A DNA stretch of 64,000 nucleotides from Acanthosepion lycidas (taxonomy: Eukaryota; Mollusca; Cephalopoda; Sepiida; Sepiidae): positions 78,173,688 to 78,237,687 of the forward strand of contig OZ010603.1 in NCBI GenBank assembly GCA_963932145.1, in the 5' to 3' direction. Below, piece by piece: positions 41,912 to 52,089 of this stretch; positions within the stretch are counted from its first letter, which is position 1; each line of letters begins with the position of its first letter. The position numbers and the translations under genes were made by a program. Below the pieces are notes generated by a model. It was not told where the DNA came from and searched no databases. It saw only the letters and a program-made list of their open reading frames with translations.

Positions 41912-42672
41912 ACCAGAGCATCGCCCGGCGTTGCACGTGCTTGATTCAAAAATCGTACGACTCATACAGCAATCGCTATCAATTAAAATATTTTTGTCCT
42001 TCCTTGCCTTTAAAGGAGTGCCGTGCTGATGTTCCTACATGCCTTACTTCTTGCCTATCTTGCATTGCGAATTTTTTCTAAGCTCTATACTAAACATTAA
42101 ATCTGTTACGAAAAAAGAACTAAACAAAATTAACACAAAACGATCAGCTTTAAAAAACGACTCGTAACTGGAAATAACGAATGAAAAAAGAATGTTAACA
42201 ACAAATACTTTTTCACACCCAACCCAGTTCTGCGGAATCGGAATCAACGTTGAGTTTAAACAAGCGAATGAGCCAATTGGAGTAAAGTGCCATGCAGATT
42301 AAAAAATTTTCCTACTTGTGACGAATGCAGCTATCGGTTTTTTTGCATGCTAGTTAACATTCGTGTCAGTCAGCTGTTGGCTCTCACGCTGGCCAATAGA
42401 ATCTTCCTGCCTATTTGTGGCAGCCAGCTTTAGGCTCGCACTCTGGCCAGTACAAAATGGCCGCAAACTAAATGAAAAGTGTCGTAGAAGCATGAAAAAA
42501 TCGATTATTTCCACTATCGACAGGAGTTGGGAAATGCAAGGTCGTTCTTGGCCTTCCCGCTATCTTGGAGCATGTGCATGTAAATTTTGGTGGAAATCCG
42601 TCGAAAATTGCGGTCGTGCATTCGTTACACACACATACGCACACACACACACCTGCCTTTTATAGATAGAGA
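41912..42672 (+). mobile_element. Interspersed repeat R1, copy 2
   Basis: It is collinear with 17836-18625 (GTACGACTCATACAGCAATC, CAGTCAGCTGTTGGCTCTCA, GAAAAATCGATTATTTCCAC) with about 5-10% differences by eye, ending in (CA)n and CTGCCTTTTATAGATAGAG. The high similarity implies recent spread. Confidence 0.82.
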
Positions 42673-42849
42673 TAGATAATAATATCAAATCCGTAAGTGG
42701 AAAGTATAATCCTAGTAGGATAAAAAAAAAAGATAGATCTATGAAGAGAACTCATTACATTGTATCAAAATACAGAGTAATATGATCAATACATCAAAGG
42801 AAAAAGGAATTACTTTTACCGTCCTCTATACTCATATATACCCAAGCGT

Positions 42850-43055
42850 TTGCTTACACACAATCACACATTTTAACATCTTAAATGTTCCTCACGCATA
42901 TTTATATATTATCTATTGTGTTTATATACGTGATGCGTGTCTGACCAACGAGGACTTCCAAAAAATCATAATATTCCGACGAAGCCTTAATAAAGGTGAA
43001 ACAGGTTACATTCGTTTCCTACTTTCTTCTTTATTTCATTTTATCATATCTGATC
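42850..43055 (+). repeat. Element Q (copy 2) with CNGANGA-stem-GAAAC module (H6)
   Basis: The body matches 41750-41880. At 42976-43002 it reads CCGACGA-AG-CCTT-AATA-AAGG-T-GAAAC, then CAGGTTACATTCGTTTCCTA and a T-rich tail. The order body-module-tail suggests the module sits near one end of the element. Confidence 0.55.
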
Positions 43056-43369
43056 TACATTAGATCTTCAAGTCATATATATATATATATCTGTGTGTGT
43101 GTGTATGTGTGTGTGTCTGTGTGTGTGTTATGCTTACTGAGTGTGAACAATTTATTTAACTGTTTGCCTATGAAGTTCCCCTTGTTCACCGCACATTGGC
43201 CCTCGTTGTGCGCAGAAAACATCCCCTTTATGTTGCTTCATGTAGAGACGACCTAACACAGGCTCTTTATGCAACACCGACATGAGTATCCACTAAAATA
43301 TGCATTTCTTTCGCCATCGTTCCCCAACAGGCACTCCACTAGCTATTTTTTTACAGTGTTGTCCATCCT

Positions 43370-43725
43370 GTACAAACAACCAAGCGTCACTCGAGATAGG
43401 CGGTTACAGAGAAAGACGCGCAGTTTATGTGGATATGTAGGAAAGAAAACGGTTAACCCTAGACTTGAACAAGTTAATATTGTAGTTATTGGGAAATCAC
43501 CATCTTGGGAGTCGGTTTCACAGAGCAGCGGTTCTCGGGAAGAAGTTGCTTGAATGGAACTTCCATCACACTAATGAAATACGAAGAGAATCATGATGGT
43601 TCGTTAGAATGGGCGTAGCATGGCGGGTCCTAGCCGTGAAGGCTAGGACTGGTGAAACTAAAGAATGTAGTTCGTCTGAGCACTTTCCATTGAAATAGTG
43701 ATAGAACAGTAACAGGCTTGCGATT
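43370..43725 (-). pseudogene. LINE family A, C-terminal fragment
   Basis: The minus strand reads SLLLFYHYFNGKCSDELHSL, PILTNHHDSLRISLV, SNFFPRTAAL.NRLPR and NINLFKSRVNRFLSYIS. It shows the same domain order as 14840-15150 with diverged sequence and stops. Confidence 0.78.
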
Positions 43726-43729
43726 TTAA

Positions 43730-43785
<56 letters not shown>

Positions 43786-43955
43786 AACGTTATTAAGGTG
43801 GACATTTCTTATTTGAAATAGATTCCTTATTTCTATTTATTAATAAATTTATTAGTGATAAATAAATAAAAATGGGGCGTCTATTTCAAATAAGAAGTGT
43901 CCGCTAAATAAAAAAGGTAATAAAATATCGGATTAAAAATAAATATATATATAAA

Positions 43956-43998
<43 letters not shown>
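43730..43998. repeat. (TA)n - palindrome G - (TA)n
   Basis: TA runs at 43730-43784 and 43963-43998. Between them, arms 43797-43826 and 43874-43905 (CATTTCTTATTTGAAATAGA and CTATTTCAAATAAGAAGTG) are inverted. GGCGTCTATTTCAAATA relates to GCGTCTACTCAAATA at 30440 and 30829. Confidence 0.75.
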
Positions 43999-44000
<2 letters not shown>

Positions 44001-44031
44001 GAAATGAACAAAGTCCGACAATTTATTTATT

Positions 44032-44214
44032 AAAGACATTTTTATGTTTAACGTTCTTTTTATAGATACAAGTATTTACGTAAATGCTCTGTTTATAATA
44101 AACAGTATTAAATAACATTTAATTTCTCGGACATTCAGGCCGGAAAATGTTATTTAATACTGTTTATTATAAACAGAGCATTTACTTAAAAAGAACGTTA
44201 AACATAAAAATGTC

Positions 44215-44217
<3 letters not shown>
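44032..44217. mobile_element. Fold-back family F hairpin (F5)
   Basis: The left arm 44032-44120 and right arm 44144-44217 pair along AAAGACATTTTTATGTTTAA..; the right arm lacks about 17 bases. The loop carries CTCGGACATTCAGGCCGG. (TA)n tracts border it on both sides. Confidence 0.85.
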
Positions 44218-44261
<44 letters not shown>

Positions 44262-44263
<2 letters not shown>

Positions 44264-44425
44264 GTTGGATTGATGTGAGTTTGTGACCCTGAGTTTCACG
44301 CTTTTGCGATCGTCAGCGCAAAAGCGTGAAACCCCGGGTCACCAACTCACATCAATCTAACCAAATATGTTATCTCTATCTCTGATATTGAGCGCTTTCT
44401 AATAAGTACCGCGCACATAATATAT
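44262..44425. mobile_element. Element K palindrome (copy 2) with hammerhead-like core
   Basis: The arms 44262-44310 and about 44316-44367 (TGGTTGGATTGATGTGAGTT and complement) form a hairpin with almost no loop, followed by CTCTGATATTGAGCGCTTTC and TAAGTACCGCGCACATA. The minus strand at 44316-44293 reads CTGACGA-T-CGC-AAAA-GCG-T-GAAAC, with GGGTC 3-7 bases beyond. (TA)n tracts flank at 44219-44261 and 44432-44469. Confidence 0.75.
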
Positions 44426-44426
44426 A

Positions 44427-44470
<44 letters not shown>

Positions 44471-44489
44471 GCAACCAAATAGATATTTA

Positions 44490-44591
44490 TTAGGTTGGTG
44501 CAAAAATAATGACGTAATAATGTCGTTTTTTGACTTTAAGAAATACGTCATAAAACGACATTATTACGTCATTATTTTTGCACCAACCTAA
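44490..44591. mobile_element. MADE1-like mariner MITE, copy 5
   Basis: 102 bases, TA-flanked, same termini. The centre is GACTTTAAGAAATACGTC. Confidence 0.92.
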
Positions 44592-44799
44592 TATAAGACA
44601 TTGACTTGTGTTACAGCCGTTAGCTACAACTATTCTTTTAATAGTATGCTATCTTAACCCATTGCAACAGAAGATAGCTTTTCATTCATTTATTTTATTC
44701 AGCGCATTATTACGCCACTCTGGTGACCACTCCCTCCATCTCACAACTGTGGCTCATGGCGATATTCAAGGCAGAATAGTTCTTTTTGCGCAGGGTATG

Positions 44800-44947
44800 T
44801 TGTGGTTACCCTGCCCCTCCTTTCAGATGTGAATTTGTTTTTGAAATTACCTTCTCGCCGTTGCCAACTGTGTCTGCCCTCTAAAGAGTCTATTTTGGAC
44901 TCTTCCGCCTACTGTAACATAAGTAGGAGAGAAGGCCTTGGGGGGAA
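44800..44947 (+). repeat. Repeat N
   Basis: CCCTCTAAAGAGTCTATTTT, GGACTCT and TAAGTAGGAGAGAAGGCC match the minus strand of 49010-49090 (CCCTCTAGTGAGTCTAATG, GGACTCTG, TTAGTAGGAAAGTAAGCC). The family is unknown. Confidence 0.55.
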
Positions 44948-45700
44948 CAGTCGACCAAACTGTTCATCTATTCGAACTCTCTACCTCGGCAGATAGGAAC
45001 TCGGACGAAGCTTTGCCGAAGGGCAAATTTTCGTCCGGGGAGATAGACAGTCCCTGAACCCGTTTAGGCGGGTTCAAAGGGAATATTTTTGGCCGAGCCT
45101 ACGGGCTTGATGTACCCACAATAAACTCGGCCTTGTGCCACATACACCATCGTGGAGGGGGGGTCAAATATTAACAGTGCCAAACTGTTCATCTGTCGAA
45201 CTCTCTGCCTCGGCAGAGAGGAACCCGGACGAGGCTTTGCTGCAGGGCAAAGTTTCGTTCGGGTAGACATTCCCTGAACCCGTTTATACGGGTTCTAGGG
45301 AAATATTTTTGGCTGAGCCTACGGGCTCGGAGATCCCACGGTAAACTTGGCCTTGTGCCACATACATTCTTCGTGGGGGACTGTTAAATATTAAATATTA
45401 ACAGTCGAACAGATCTGTTCAGACTGTGCTGTGTGTGTGTGGAGGGGGGTGTTAAATATAAAAGTCGAATAGACCTGTTCCAGCTGTGCTGGTCAAACTC
45501 TCTGCCTCCCCAGACGAGGCTATGGTGAAGGGCAGAATCTCGTCTCGGGAAACAGCTACCCGACCTCGTTTTATACGGGGTCTATGGGGAATTTTTGGCC
45601 GAGCCTACGGGCTCAGATTGCCCGAAATTAAACTCGGCCTTGTGCCACATCCTACCTCGTGGGGAGGCTGGTAAATATAACAGTCAAATAGATCTGTTCG
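44948..45700 (+). repeat. Repeat P tandem array, three units
   Basis: Units begin near 44956, 45182 and 45475. Each holds CTCTCTGCCTCGGCAGA-like, CGGACGA(A/G)GCTTTGC, a CCCG..CGGG hairpin, TTTTTGGC(C/T)GAGCCTACGGG and GGCCTTGTGCCACATAC. The third is the most diverged. A single copy is at 10025-10300. No ORF is conserved between units. Confidence 0.82.
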
Positions 45701-45954
45701 GCTGTAACATGAATAAATCAATTTATAAAGAGGCTGAAAATATTGGCAAGGTAAGAAGAAAAAATAATTAGCTGAGGAATTTCAGGAAAAGGGATTTCAG
45801 AAAAATTCCAAAAGGTAAGCGAGAGAGGTGGTAGGGGGATTGACTGACAAAAATATTTGAAGAATCTGATGTTGCTAAAGTAAACCGAGCGAAAATAATC
45901 AGTATATTGGGTTACGTCTAACCAATTTAAACATCGATTTCTGACAAATCGACA

Positions 45955-46236
45955 ATGAAATTCGAACTCGGGGCTCATGGTCAGAAAGCGAACGTTCTAA
46001 ACAATATATCCTATGCAGAACCGTCATTTAGCCTATATATTCCGTATAGGATACAGGTTCGATTCCTGTCGGAGGACGAATATTTTCTATGAAAATTTCT
46101 AGGACATTCAGGCCGGTAAATGTTATTAATACTGTTTATTATAAAAAACAGACCATTTACTTAAATATTTCTATCTTTAAAAAGAATGTATAAACATGAA
46201 AATATCTTAAAATAATTGTCGGACTTTGTCCATTTC

Positions 46237-46240
<4 letters not shown>
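45955..46240. mobile_element. SINE T head (-) followed by fold-back family F (F6, +)
   Basis: 45955-46010 on the minus strand reads CTTTCTGACCATGAG then GAGTTCGAATTTC, a family T head. 46042-46240 carries the perfect T-arm ACAGGTTCGATTCCTGT (46053-46069), CGGAGGACGA, and the right arm of F, ending CCATTTCATAA before (TA)n-(TG)n at 46241-46297. The left F arm is absent. Confidence 0.75.
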
Positions 46241-46297
<57 letters not shown>

Positions 46298-46469
46298 ACA
46301 AGGGGGATTTTTTTTCAAACATGGTGAGCACGTTGTGACCGTGTTCATAGTTCATATTATTGAAAGATAATTTTGAATTGAACCCTTTACTCAATCTACT
46401 AGACAGATTGTTCTGATTCCGTTGTCCAAAGCGTAAAATTAATGTTAAAATGTTAAACGTTTTCCGCTT

Positions 46470-46950
46470 ATATGAAAGAAGAATCAGCAATGTTATTGGT
46501 CCTGATCTGGCATCTCAGTTTCAGTCATTTCCCACGGCCATAATTTAGCTTCACTGTACTTTTTCGATAATTCTATTAACTGTATGTTTTGTTATAGTTA
46601 GTATGTTATGTCCTATGCTAAAGAATACACCTTTGGGCCGTGAAGGTTCTTTCCTGTCAAAACTATTAAGCAGTACGCCATACAGAATACTAATAAAAAA
46701 TGCTCTAAAAACACAGAGGAAACGCCTATTGCGTCATTCGGACTAACGTTTGTGGAACTCTTTTCCGGCTTCTTGCTTCCCTTTTAACTTTGATCTTCAA
46801 AAATTTAATATATAATGTCAATTGTTATCATATTTCCTGTTCTTTTATTGTTCTCTCAATCCTTAATAATATTTTTTTTCTTTTTCTCTTATTCGTTCAA
46901 GCTCAGTAAACCTTGCATTGTGATGAAATGATTAAAAACAAATCTTGTAT
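46470..46950 (+). pseudogene. LINE family A, C-terminal fragment and 3' end
   Basis: The plus strand reads RRISNVIGPDLASQFQSF, later WNSFPASCFPFNFDLQ, then a 3' end with CTCAGTAAACCTTGCA and GATGAAATGATTAAAAAC. A second partial copy of the middle section (TGAAGGTACTTTCCTGTCAA) lies at 48280-48440. Confidence 0.7.
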
Positions 46951-47174
46951 ATAATTTAAGGATAATTTAGATCCGTTATTATTGACATAGATGACTAGTT
47001 CTTCTAACATCAGCACGATGAGGTAAGCAAACCAAGATCAAATTCTGGTATCGTCTGTTGCATTCATTTTTGCACAAATACTCGTGGAAAGGGTACGAAT
47101 TGCTGTCTTTTCTCCCTAGCTAGGCGTTAAATATCAAAGTAAACCGGACTCTCTGGGTTTGGGTAGCAAACAGT

Positions 47175-47330
47175 AATTGATCCTACTATATAACAGTGAT
47201 TGTTGGACAATCATAGGGGAAGAAGAGACGACGTAACAGTCATCTAGTTTTACAGAAGGATTATAAGAATACCATAGATCCGACATGTGAGCAATGATGA
47301 AGTTTTTGTAAAACTTTCAATAATTCGTCA
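47175..47330 (+). pseudogene. LINE family B fragment
   Basis: It reads LLYNSDCWTIIGEEETT then remnants of YRRIIRIP and VSNDEVF. It ends next to the DNA transposon at 47357. Confidence 0.6.
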
Positions 47331-47356
47331 AGCGTATTGTTCTTTTACAATAAGTG

Positions 47357-48253
47357 TACAATAGGGGCAGGTCAATTTTGGAACCGTTGTATTGCACTCA
47401 GTTTGAAAGTTGGGGTTTGACATGATAAATAATGACAGAAAATTTTTTTTTTCCAAATCGTTACGGTATTTTTGAAGAAACAAGTTTAAATATTAGATTT
47501 AGGCTCAAACTTGTAGCGTTGGAATTTTATTCCATTGATCAGTGAAAAGACTTATAGCACAGCCTTATAAACTTTATAATTTACAGAAGCTTTAAAAATT
47601 CTATATGGACAAGATACATGGTACAAGCACATTGTACCATCAAATAAGACCTTCATTTACTTCAAAGTGAAATTATACTGAACAATATCACTATAATGTA
47701 ATATGTGCTGTAGTTTAAGTGCGTTATTCAATAAACAATGCAAATTTAAAACATTTTGTCTTATAATTTGTGCCCAGCAGTATTATGGGGATTATATAAA
47801 CTTTTATCTATTTTTTGTTTTTATTAATTATGATCTAACAAGTCTTACTCACTGAGTAACGTTTTTTGTAATCTTTTCAAATTTTTTACAGAGTTTTTAC
47901 TTATCGAATACAGTAAAAAACCTGCATATTTTGCTTGTGGTGTTTCATAATTAGAATTCTGGTTTGAATATATTTTCCATTCAGTGTATCTAAAATATAA
48001 ATGATATTAACTTTACTTGGATTTATTCTTGAAATAGTAAAATTTTGAAGTCAGTTTGTGAGCAAAAAGCTGCGGAAATTAAGTATCTCTACATGTTTTA
48101 AGATGATTTTTAAAAGTAGATGCTCAAAAATTGGTAAGAACTATGAATCAAATTTTTGTTGTTAGTACACATCATATCAAACTCCAGCTTTCACACAGAT
48201 TGAAATGTCGATTTTCTAGAAAAATGTGAAAAATCAACCTGCCCTATTGTGCA
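47357..48253. mobile_element. Non-autonomous DNA transposon, about 900 bases, 24-base TIRs
   Basis: ACAATAGGGGCAGGTCAATT (47358) is the inverse of AAATCAACCTGCCCTATTGT (ending 48250). The interior is AT-rich with no open frame over 60 codons. I found no clear target-site duplication, so superfamily assignment is open. Confidence 0.75.
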
Positions 48254-48502
48254 AATGCATGCTTTGCAAAATTTAGTATGTTATATCCTATGATAAAGAA
48301 TATTACTTTCCTTTGAGTCATGAAGGTACTTTCCTGTCAAAGCAATATTCCACAAAGATCCCTTACCAGAAATGCTCTAAAAATGTATAGGAATGAATCA
48401 TTGCGTCATCTAGGGTTAACAGGTTTCTTGCTCGGAATTTTTGGTTCACAGTGTCATGCTAGACAAGTTTTCTCACCAAAATCTATCTTCCATATTTATA
48501 AG

Positions 48503-48849
48503 TGTTGCGGCCCGATTCCTTGTACCACGGTGATAGTCCAAGGTAGAACCAATAAAGAAGAACTCGGACACAGGCATGGAATAACACAGATATATTACAA
48601 ATAGGAATATATACAGAGAAGTAGAAGTGTTAGCATGAACAATCAGGTTTAGTAGAGAGAACAATGTAGTCTCGACCAGTATCACTATTCCAATGTCTTG
48701 CAGTAATTGTCTGAACGCGACTCTGTTTCGGACTGCCTATGACTCGACTCTTGACTCGATTTGAACTACTGACTCCTTGCCTACTCCCGAGGCGCAGTAT
48801 TTATTATGGAATAGTCCATTATTATTATTATGGGTAAGATCCCATAACA
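48503..48849 (-). mobile_element. Solo LTR, 347 bases, perfect 5-base duplication
   Basis: It starts TGTTGCGGCCCG and ends CCATAACA, flanked by ATAAG at 48498-48502 and 48850-48854. A TATA-like element on the minus strand (CATAATAAATACTGC, about 60 bases from the right end) suggests minus orientation. No internal retroelement sequence adjoins it. Confidence 0.85.
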
Positions 48850-48949
48850 ATAAGTGAATCATTCATCCTGTAGTAACCAAGTAAATGGTTAAGTAATAAC
48901 AAAACAAGAGGTTGCAGATAAATCGTGTATTGAACAGTAAATACAACAG

Positions 48950-49140
48950 AAGTGGGTTACACGTCTTGGGAGTGTGTGTCGGTTGACCAGCGTTCAGTCT
49001 ATACTACTGTTCCACCGAGGCTTACTTTCCTACTAATTTTATAGTAAGTAGCAGAGTCCACATTAGACTCACTAGAGGGAGGACACCAAAACACATTCAT
49101 GCATTAAATATTGCTGCTATATATGGCCCGTTGCATCTTC
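48950..49140 (-). repeat. Repeat N, antisense copy
   Basis: See 44800-44947. The minus strand continues with GGAACAGTAGTATAGACTG. Confidence 0.5.
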
Positions 49141-49192
49141 TCTGTATTTAGATATTCTTGATAAAATACAAAGAAATATCTGCTGTGTTATC

Positions 49193-50170
49193 CTGACCTG
49201 GCATTTCGGCTTCAATCATTTTCAAACCGCCGTAACTCAGCTTTCCAGTGCCTTTTTTTTATAAATATCTTCAGGTTAATTGTTCTGACGAACTTTTCTC
49301 TATGATACCTAGACTTTACGAATTTAAGTACAATACTCGGTCATGATTAATTACGACTTTGTGTTAGCACAAACAACGACAGCTTTGAAACGGTTCTGTC
49401 TACCGAATTTCACTTACAAGGCTCGGGTCAATCTGTAGCATAATTTTCAGGCTCTTTCCAAAGAGGCTATCAACTGGGATCACCTTGCTAGGCTAGTAAC
49501 ATCAAGAAGTCAACTCCTCCATGAATAGACAATAGTAAGATTTAACCATTGGTCTCATAGCCATAAGGCAAAATTTCTAACCGGTTGACCATGTCCACAT
49601 TAAATTTTCAGTTTTATCCAAAATTATTGGTCCCAGCCTGGTATCTCGCCTTCATTCACTTTCTCATCGAACTAACGTAGTTTTCCCTGTGTCTTTTCTA
49701 TAAATATTTTCCTGGTAATTGTTCTGATGAACTTTTCTCTATGATAGACTTTATAAATTTAAGCACAATTCTCGGTCAAGATGAATTACGACTTTGTGTT
49801 AGCACAATCAACGACAGCTTTGAAACGGTCCTGTCTAGTCAATTTCATTCACAAAGCTTGTGTCATTCTGTAGTATGATTCTCAGGCTCTTTCCAAAGAG
49901 GTTATCAACTGGGATCACCTTGCTAGGCCTAGTAGCATCAAGAAACCACCTCCTCCACGAATTCACCATAGTAAGATTTAACCATCGGTCTCAGCCATAA
50001 GGCGAAATTTCTAACCAGTTGATCACTTCCTTATCAAATTTTCAGTTTTATCCAAAGTTATTGGTCCTGACCTGGCATCTCGGTTTCGACTATTTTCCTA
50101 CTGCCGTAGGGTAGATTCCCTGTGCCCTTTCTATAAATACTTTCATCGTAATTGTTCGTATGAACTTTCT
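49193..50170. repeat. Tandem duplication of a LINE A fragment carrying an inverted SINE T
   Basis: Unit 1 (49193-49624) and unit 2 (about 49629-50063) each contain a plus-strand LINE A block (CTGACCTGGCAT, TATAAATATC..GGTAATTGTTCTGA) followed by a minus-strand SINE T (GTGTTAGCACAA, ACAAGGCTCGGGTCAA, GGTCTCATAGCCATAAGGC). A third LINE block starts at 50066. The SINE sits at the same point in both units, so it inserted before the duplication. Confidence 0.75.
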
Positions 50171-50174
50171 TCTG

Positions 50175-50590
50175 TACCGTTTAAATGGCTAACTGTAACC
50201 GTATGTTCTATGTTAACAGTTTCAAATTTCTCCATTGCGGAATTCTCTTCCGGCTTCTTGCAATATTAATCGTTAGGTTCTGTCTCCTTAATTCCTTTTT
50301 TTTTTATTGTTCCCTCTCCTTAATAATTTTTTCTCATATTCGCTCACACTCAGTAACCCTTTTGTATCTTAGTGGCTTTATTTAGTGAAATGAGTAAAAA
50401 AAAAAAAAAAAAAAAAATCAAATGATAAAATACAAAGAAGAATCTGCAGTGTTATTGATCCTGATCTGGCATCTCGGCTTCAGTCCCTTTCCCACCGCGG
50501 TAAGGTAGCTTTCCTGTACCTTTTCTATAAATACTTTCATGGTAATTGTTTTGATGAAATTTCCTCTTTAAAATGGCTAGATGTAATCGT
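50175..50590 (+). pseudogene. LINE family A 3' ends, two fragments
   Basis: 50215-50420 has ACTCAGTAACCCTTTTG, CTTAGTGGC and a poly(A) run at 50397-50417. 50440-50590 restarts with CCTGATCTGGCATCTCGGCT and TATAAATACTTTCATGGTAA. The second fragment is in the same orientation. Confidence 0.65.
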
Positions 50591-51110
50591 GAAATGATTT
50601 AAAAAAAACAAATGCAGAAATTTTCTTGAAGGGCTAAAAACAAGTAAGTTTGACTGTAGGCATAGATAAGTAAACAGAAACGTGAGTAAATAGTTTTTTT
50701 TTTTTTTTTTTTTTTAAGTAAGCTCTTACACACGTAAATACACAATTTTGTTCAATCCTATATACCCTCGTCGACAATTACTCTCAAACTATCAGATCTT
50801 TGTCCATTCAGTGCGCTATCTTCGCCTGACTCTTTTCCTCTGTATGTATTTTTGTGAATGTTAGATTAATCTTTGGTCATGCCATTCGCATGATGGCACG
50901 TAAATAAATTACTTTCACAACCCCCACCTCCATCACACTGCCAAGACCCGACACCAAGCGTCTATCTTATTGCTATATTCCCGGCGTCGATTTACAAGGC
51001 GAACGGAGATAGATACCAGCATCTGATTTTCGAATTTCTGGCTACTTTATCAGGAGTACGACAAAGAGGAAATGAAAACCCAGATCAATTCAATCTCTTT
51101 ACAGTTTATT
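50591..51110. other. Unannotated interval
   Basis: It contains a T19 run near 50695. No gene recognised. Confidence 0.5.
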
Positions 51111-51117
51111 ATTCAGT

Positions 51118-52080
51118 CTATTTAGCTGGGACATTCATAATTTTATCACGCCAATTATCGTGGTGCTGCATCAAAGTCGGAAGTTCATTAAGTTGACATC
51201 CTGTGTCATCATAACATAGCTGGTCAATGTAGGTGGTTACTGGGCAACCGACCAGTCTTGCTCCACGGATAGGAGTCCAGATCACTCGCAAGTTTCGGTT
51301 TCGCTCACCAGCAGGGGCCTGCAAATTGTATCCTGCGTTCGCCTAAGATTATAGAAATATCAAACACGGGTCCAAAGAGCTGTGATTTAGTTGAATGTTG
51401 TCTCCAAGAGATGTTAAGCATATTCCGAATCTAGGTTCCATCAAGCTTAGACCCAAGGTTTTAGTTAATGTCCAGGCAGTGGCACCATACATAAAAACTC
51501 TACAGTTGCTCGAAAGAATCTCCGTTTGAGGTTGTCTAGTAGATCAGATTTCCAGATTACATCCATTTTATTCAACTATATTTATATTTGTTGTGGATTC
51601 CGCGTGAAAAATCGGTCTCCAATAAATGACAAACGCAGTATTTAAGCTAAGAAATTAAATGTATTTACACAAAATACAAAAGGTAATGCTGTTAGTAAAA
51701 TCCAGGAACGCCGGTTAGTATTAATCAAAGATCGCTATATACAGTCTCGAAGTAAACTTCCTTAGAGTCGGGCGTCGTTGTTACTGACTTCTAACGTCAA
51801 CTCAATCACAGTGTCTATGTACTTTCCACTCTGTTTCTCCACCCTGTTCCTCCACCTTGTTCCTCTCCCCTGTCCCCCTGACTGACTGACTGTGGCTATT
51901 TTATGGCAGCAGAACGAGTCCATTTATATCAGAAAGGGGTGGACCCCATAATAATATTTAACTATGCAAATATTTACATCCTCGCCCGAAAAATTTATCT
52001 TGCTTCCTAGGTATGTAATAAATTCGACAAGAATTCAGAATGTCAATCAGCTGTCGATAGTATTACATAATAAATTGTAT
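51118..52080 (-). pseudogene. LINE family B2 C-terminal fragment interrupted by a solo LTR
   Basis: The minus strand after the LTR reads NKMDVIWKSDLLDNLKRRFF, RATVE, then further down KLDGT and, at 51324-51118, VIWTPIRGARLVGCPVTTYI, DQLCYDDTGCQLNELPTLMQ. This is the C-terminal end of a LINE reverse transcriptase. The upstream part (minus strand, 52020-51960) continues as TYLGS-type sequence on the far side of the LTR. A copy of the same region without the LTR is at 52735-52960. Confidence 0.8.
51599..51953 (-). mobile_element. Solo LTR, 355 bases, perfect 5-base duplication
   Basis: It starts TGTTGTGGATTCC and ends CCATAATA (one change from CCATAACA), with ATATT at 51594-51598 and 51954-51958. 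It shares terminal sequence with the LTRs at 48503 and 62588. Confidence 0.83.
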
Positions 52081-52089
52081 AAACCCTTT

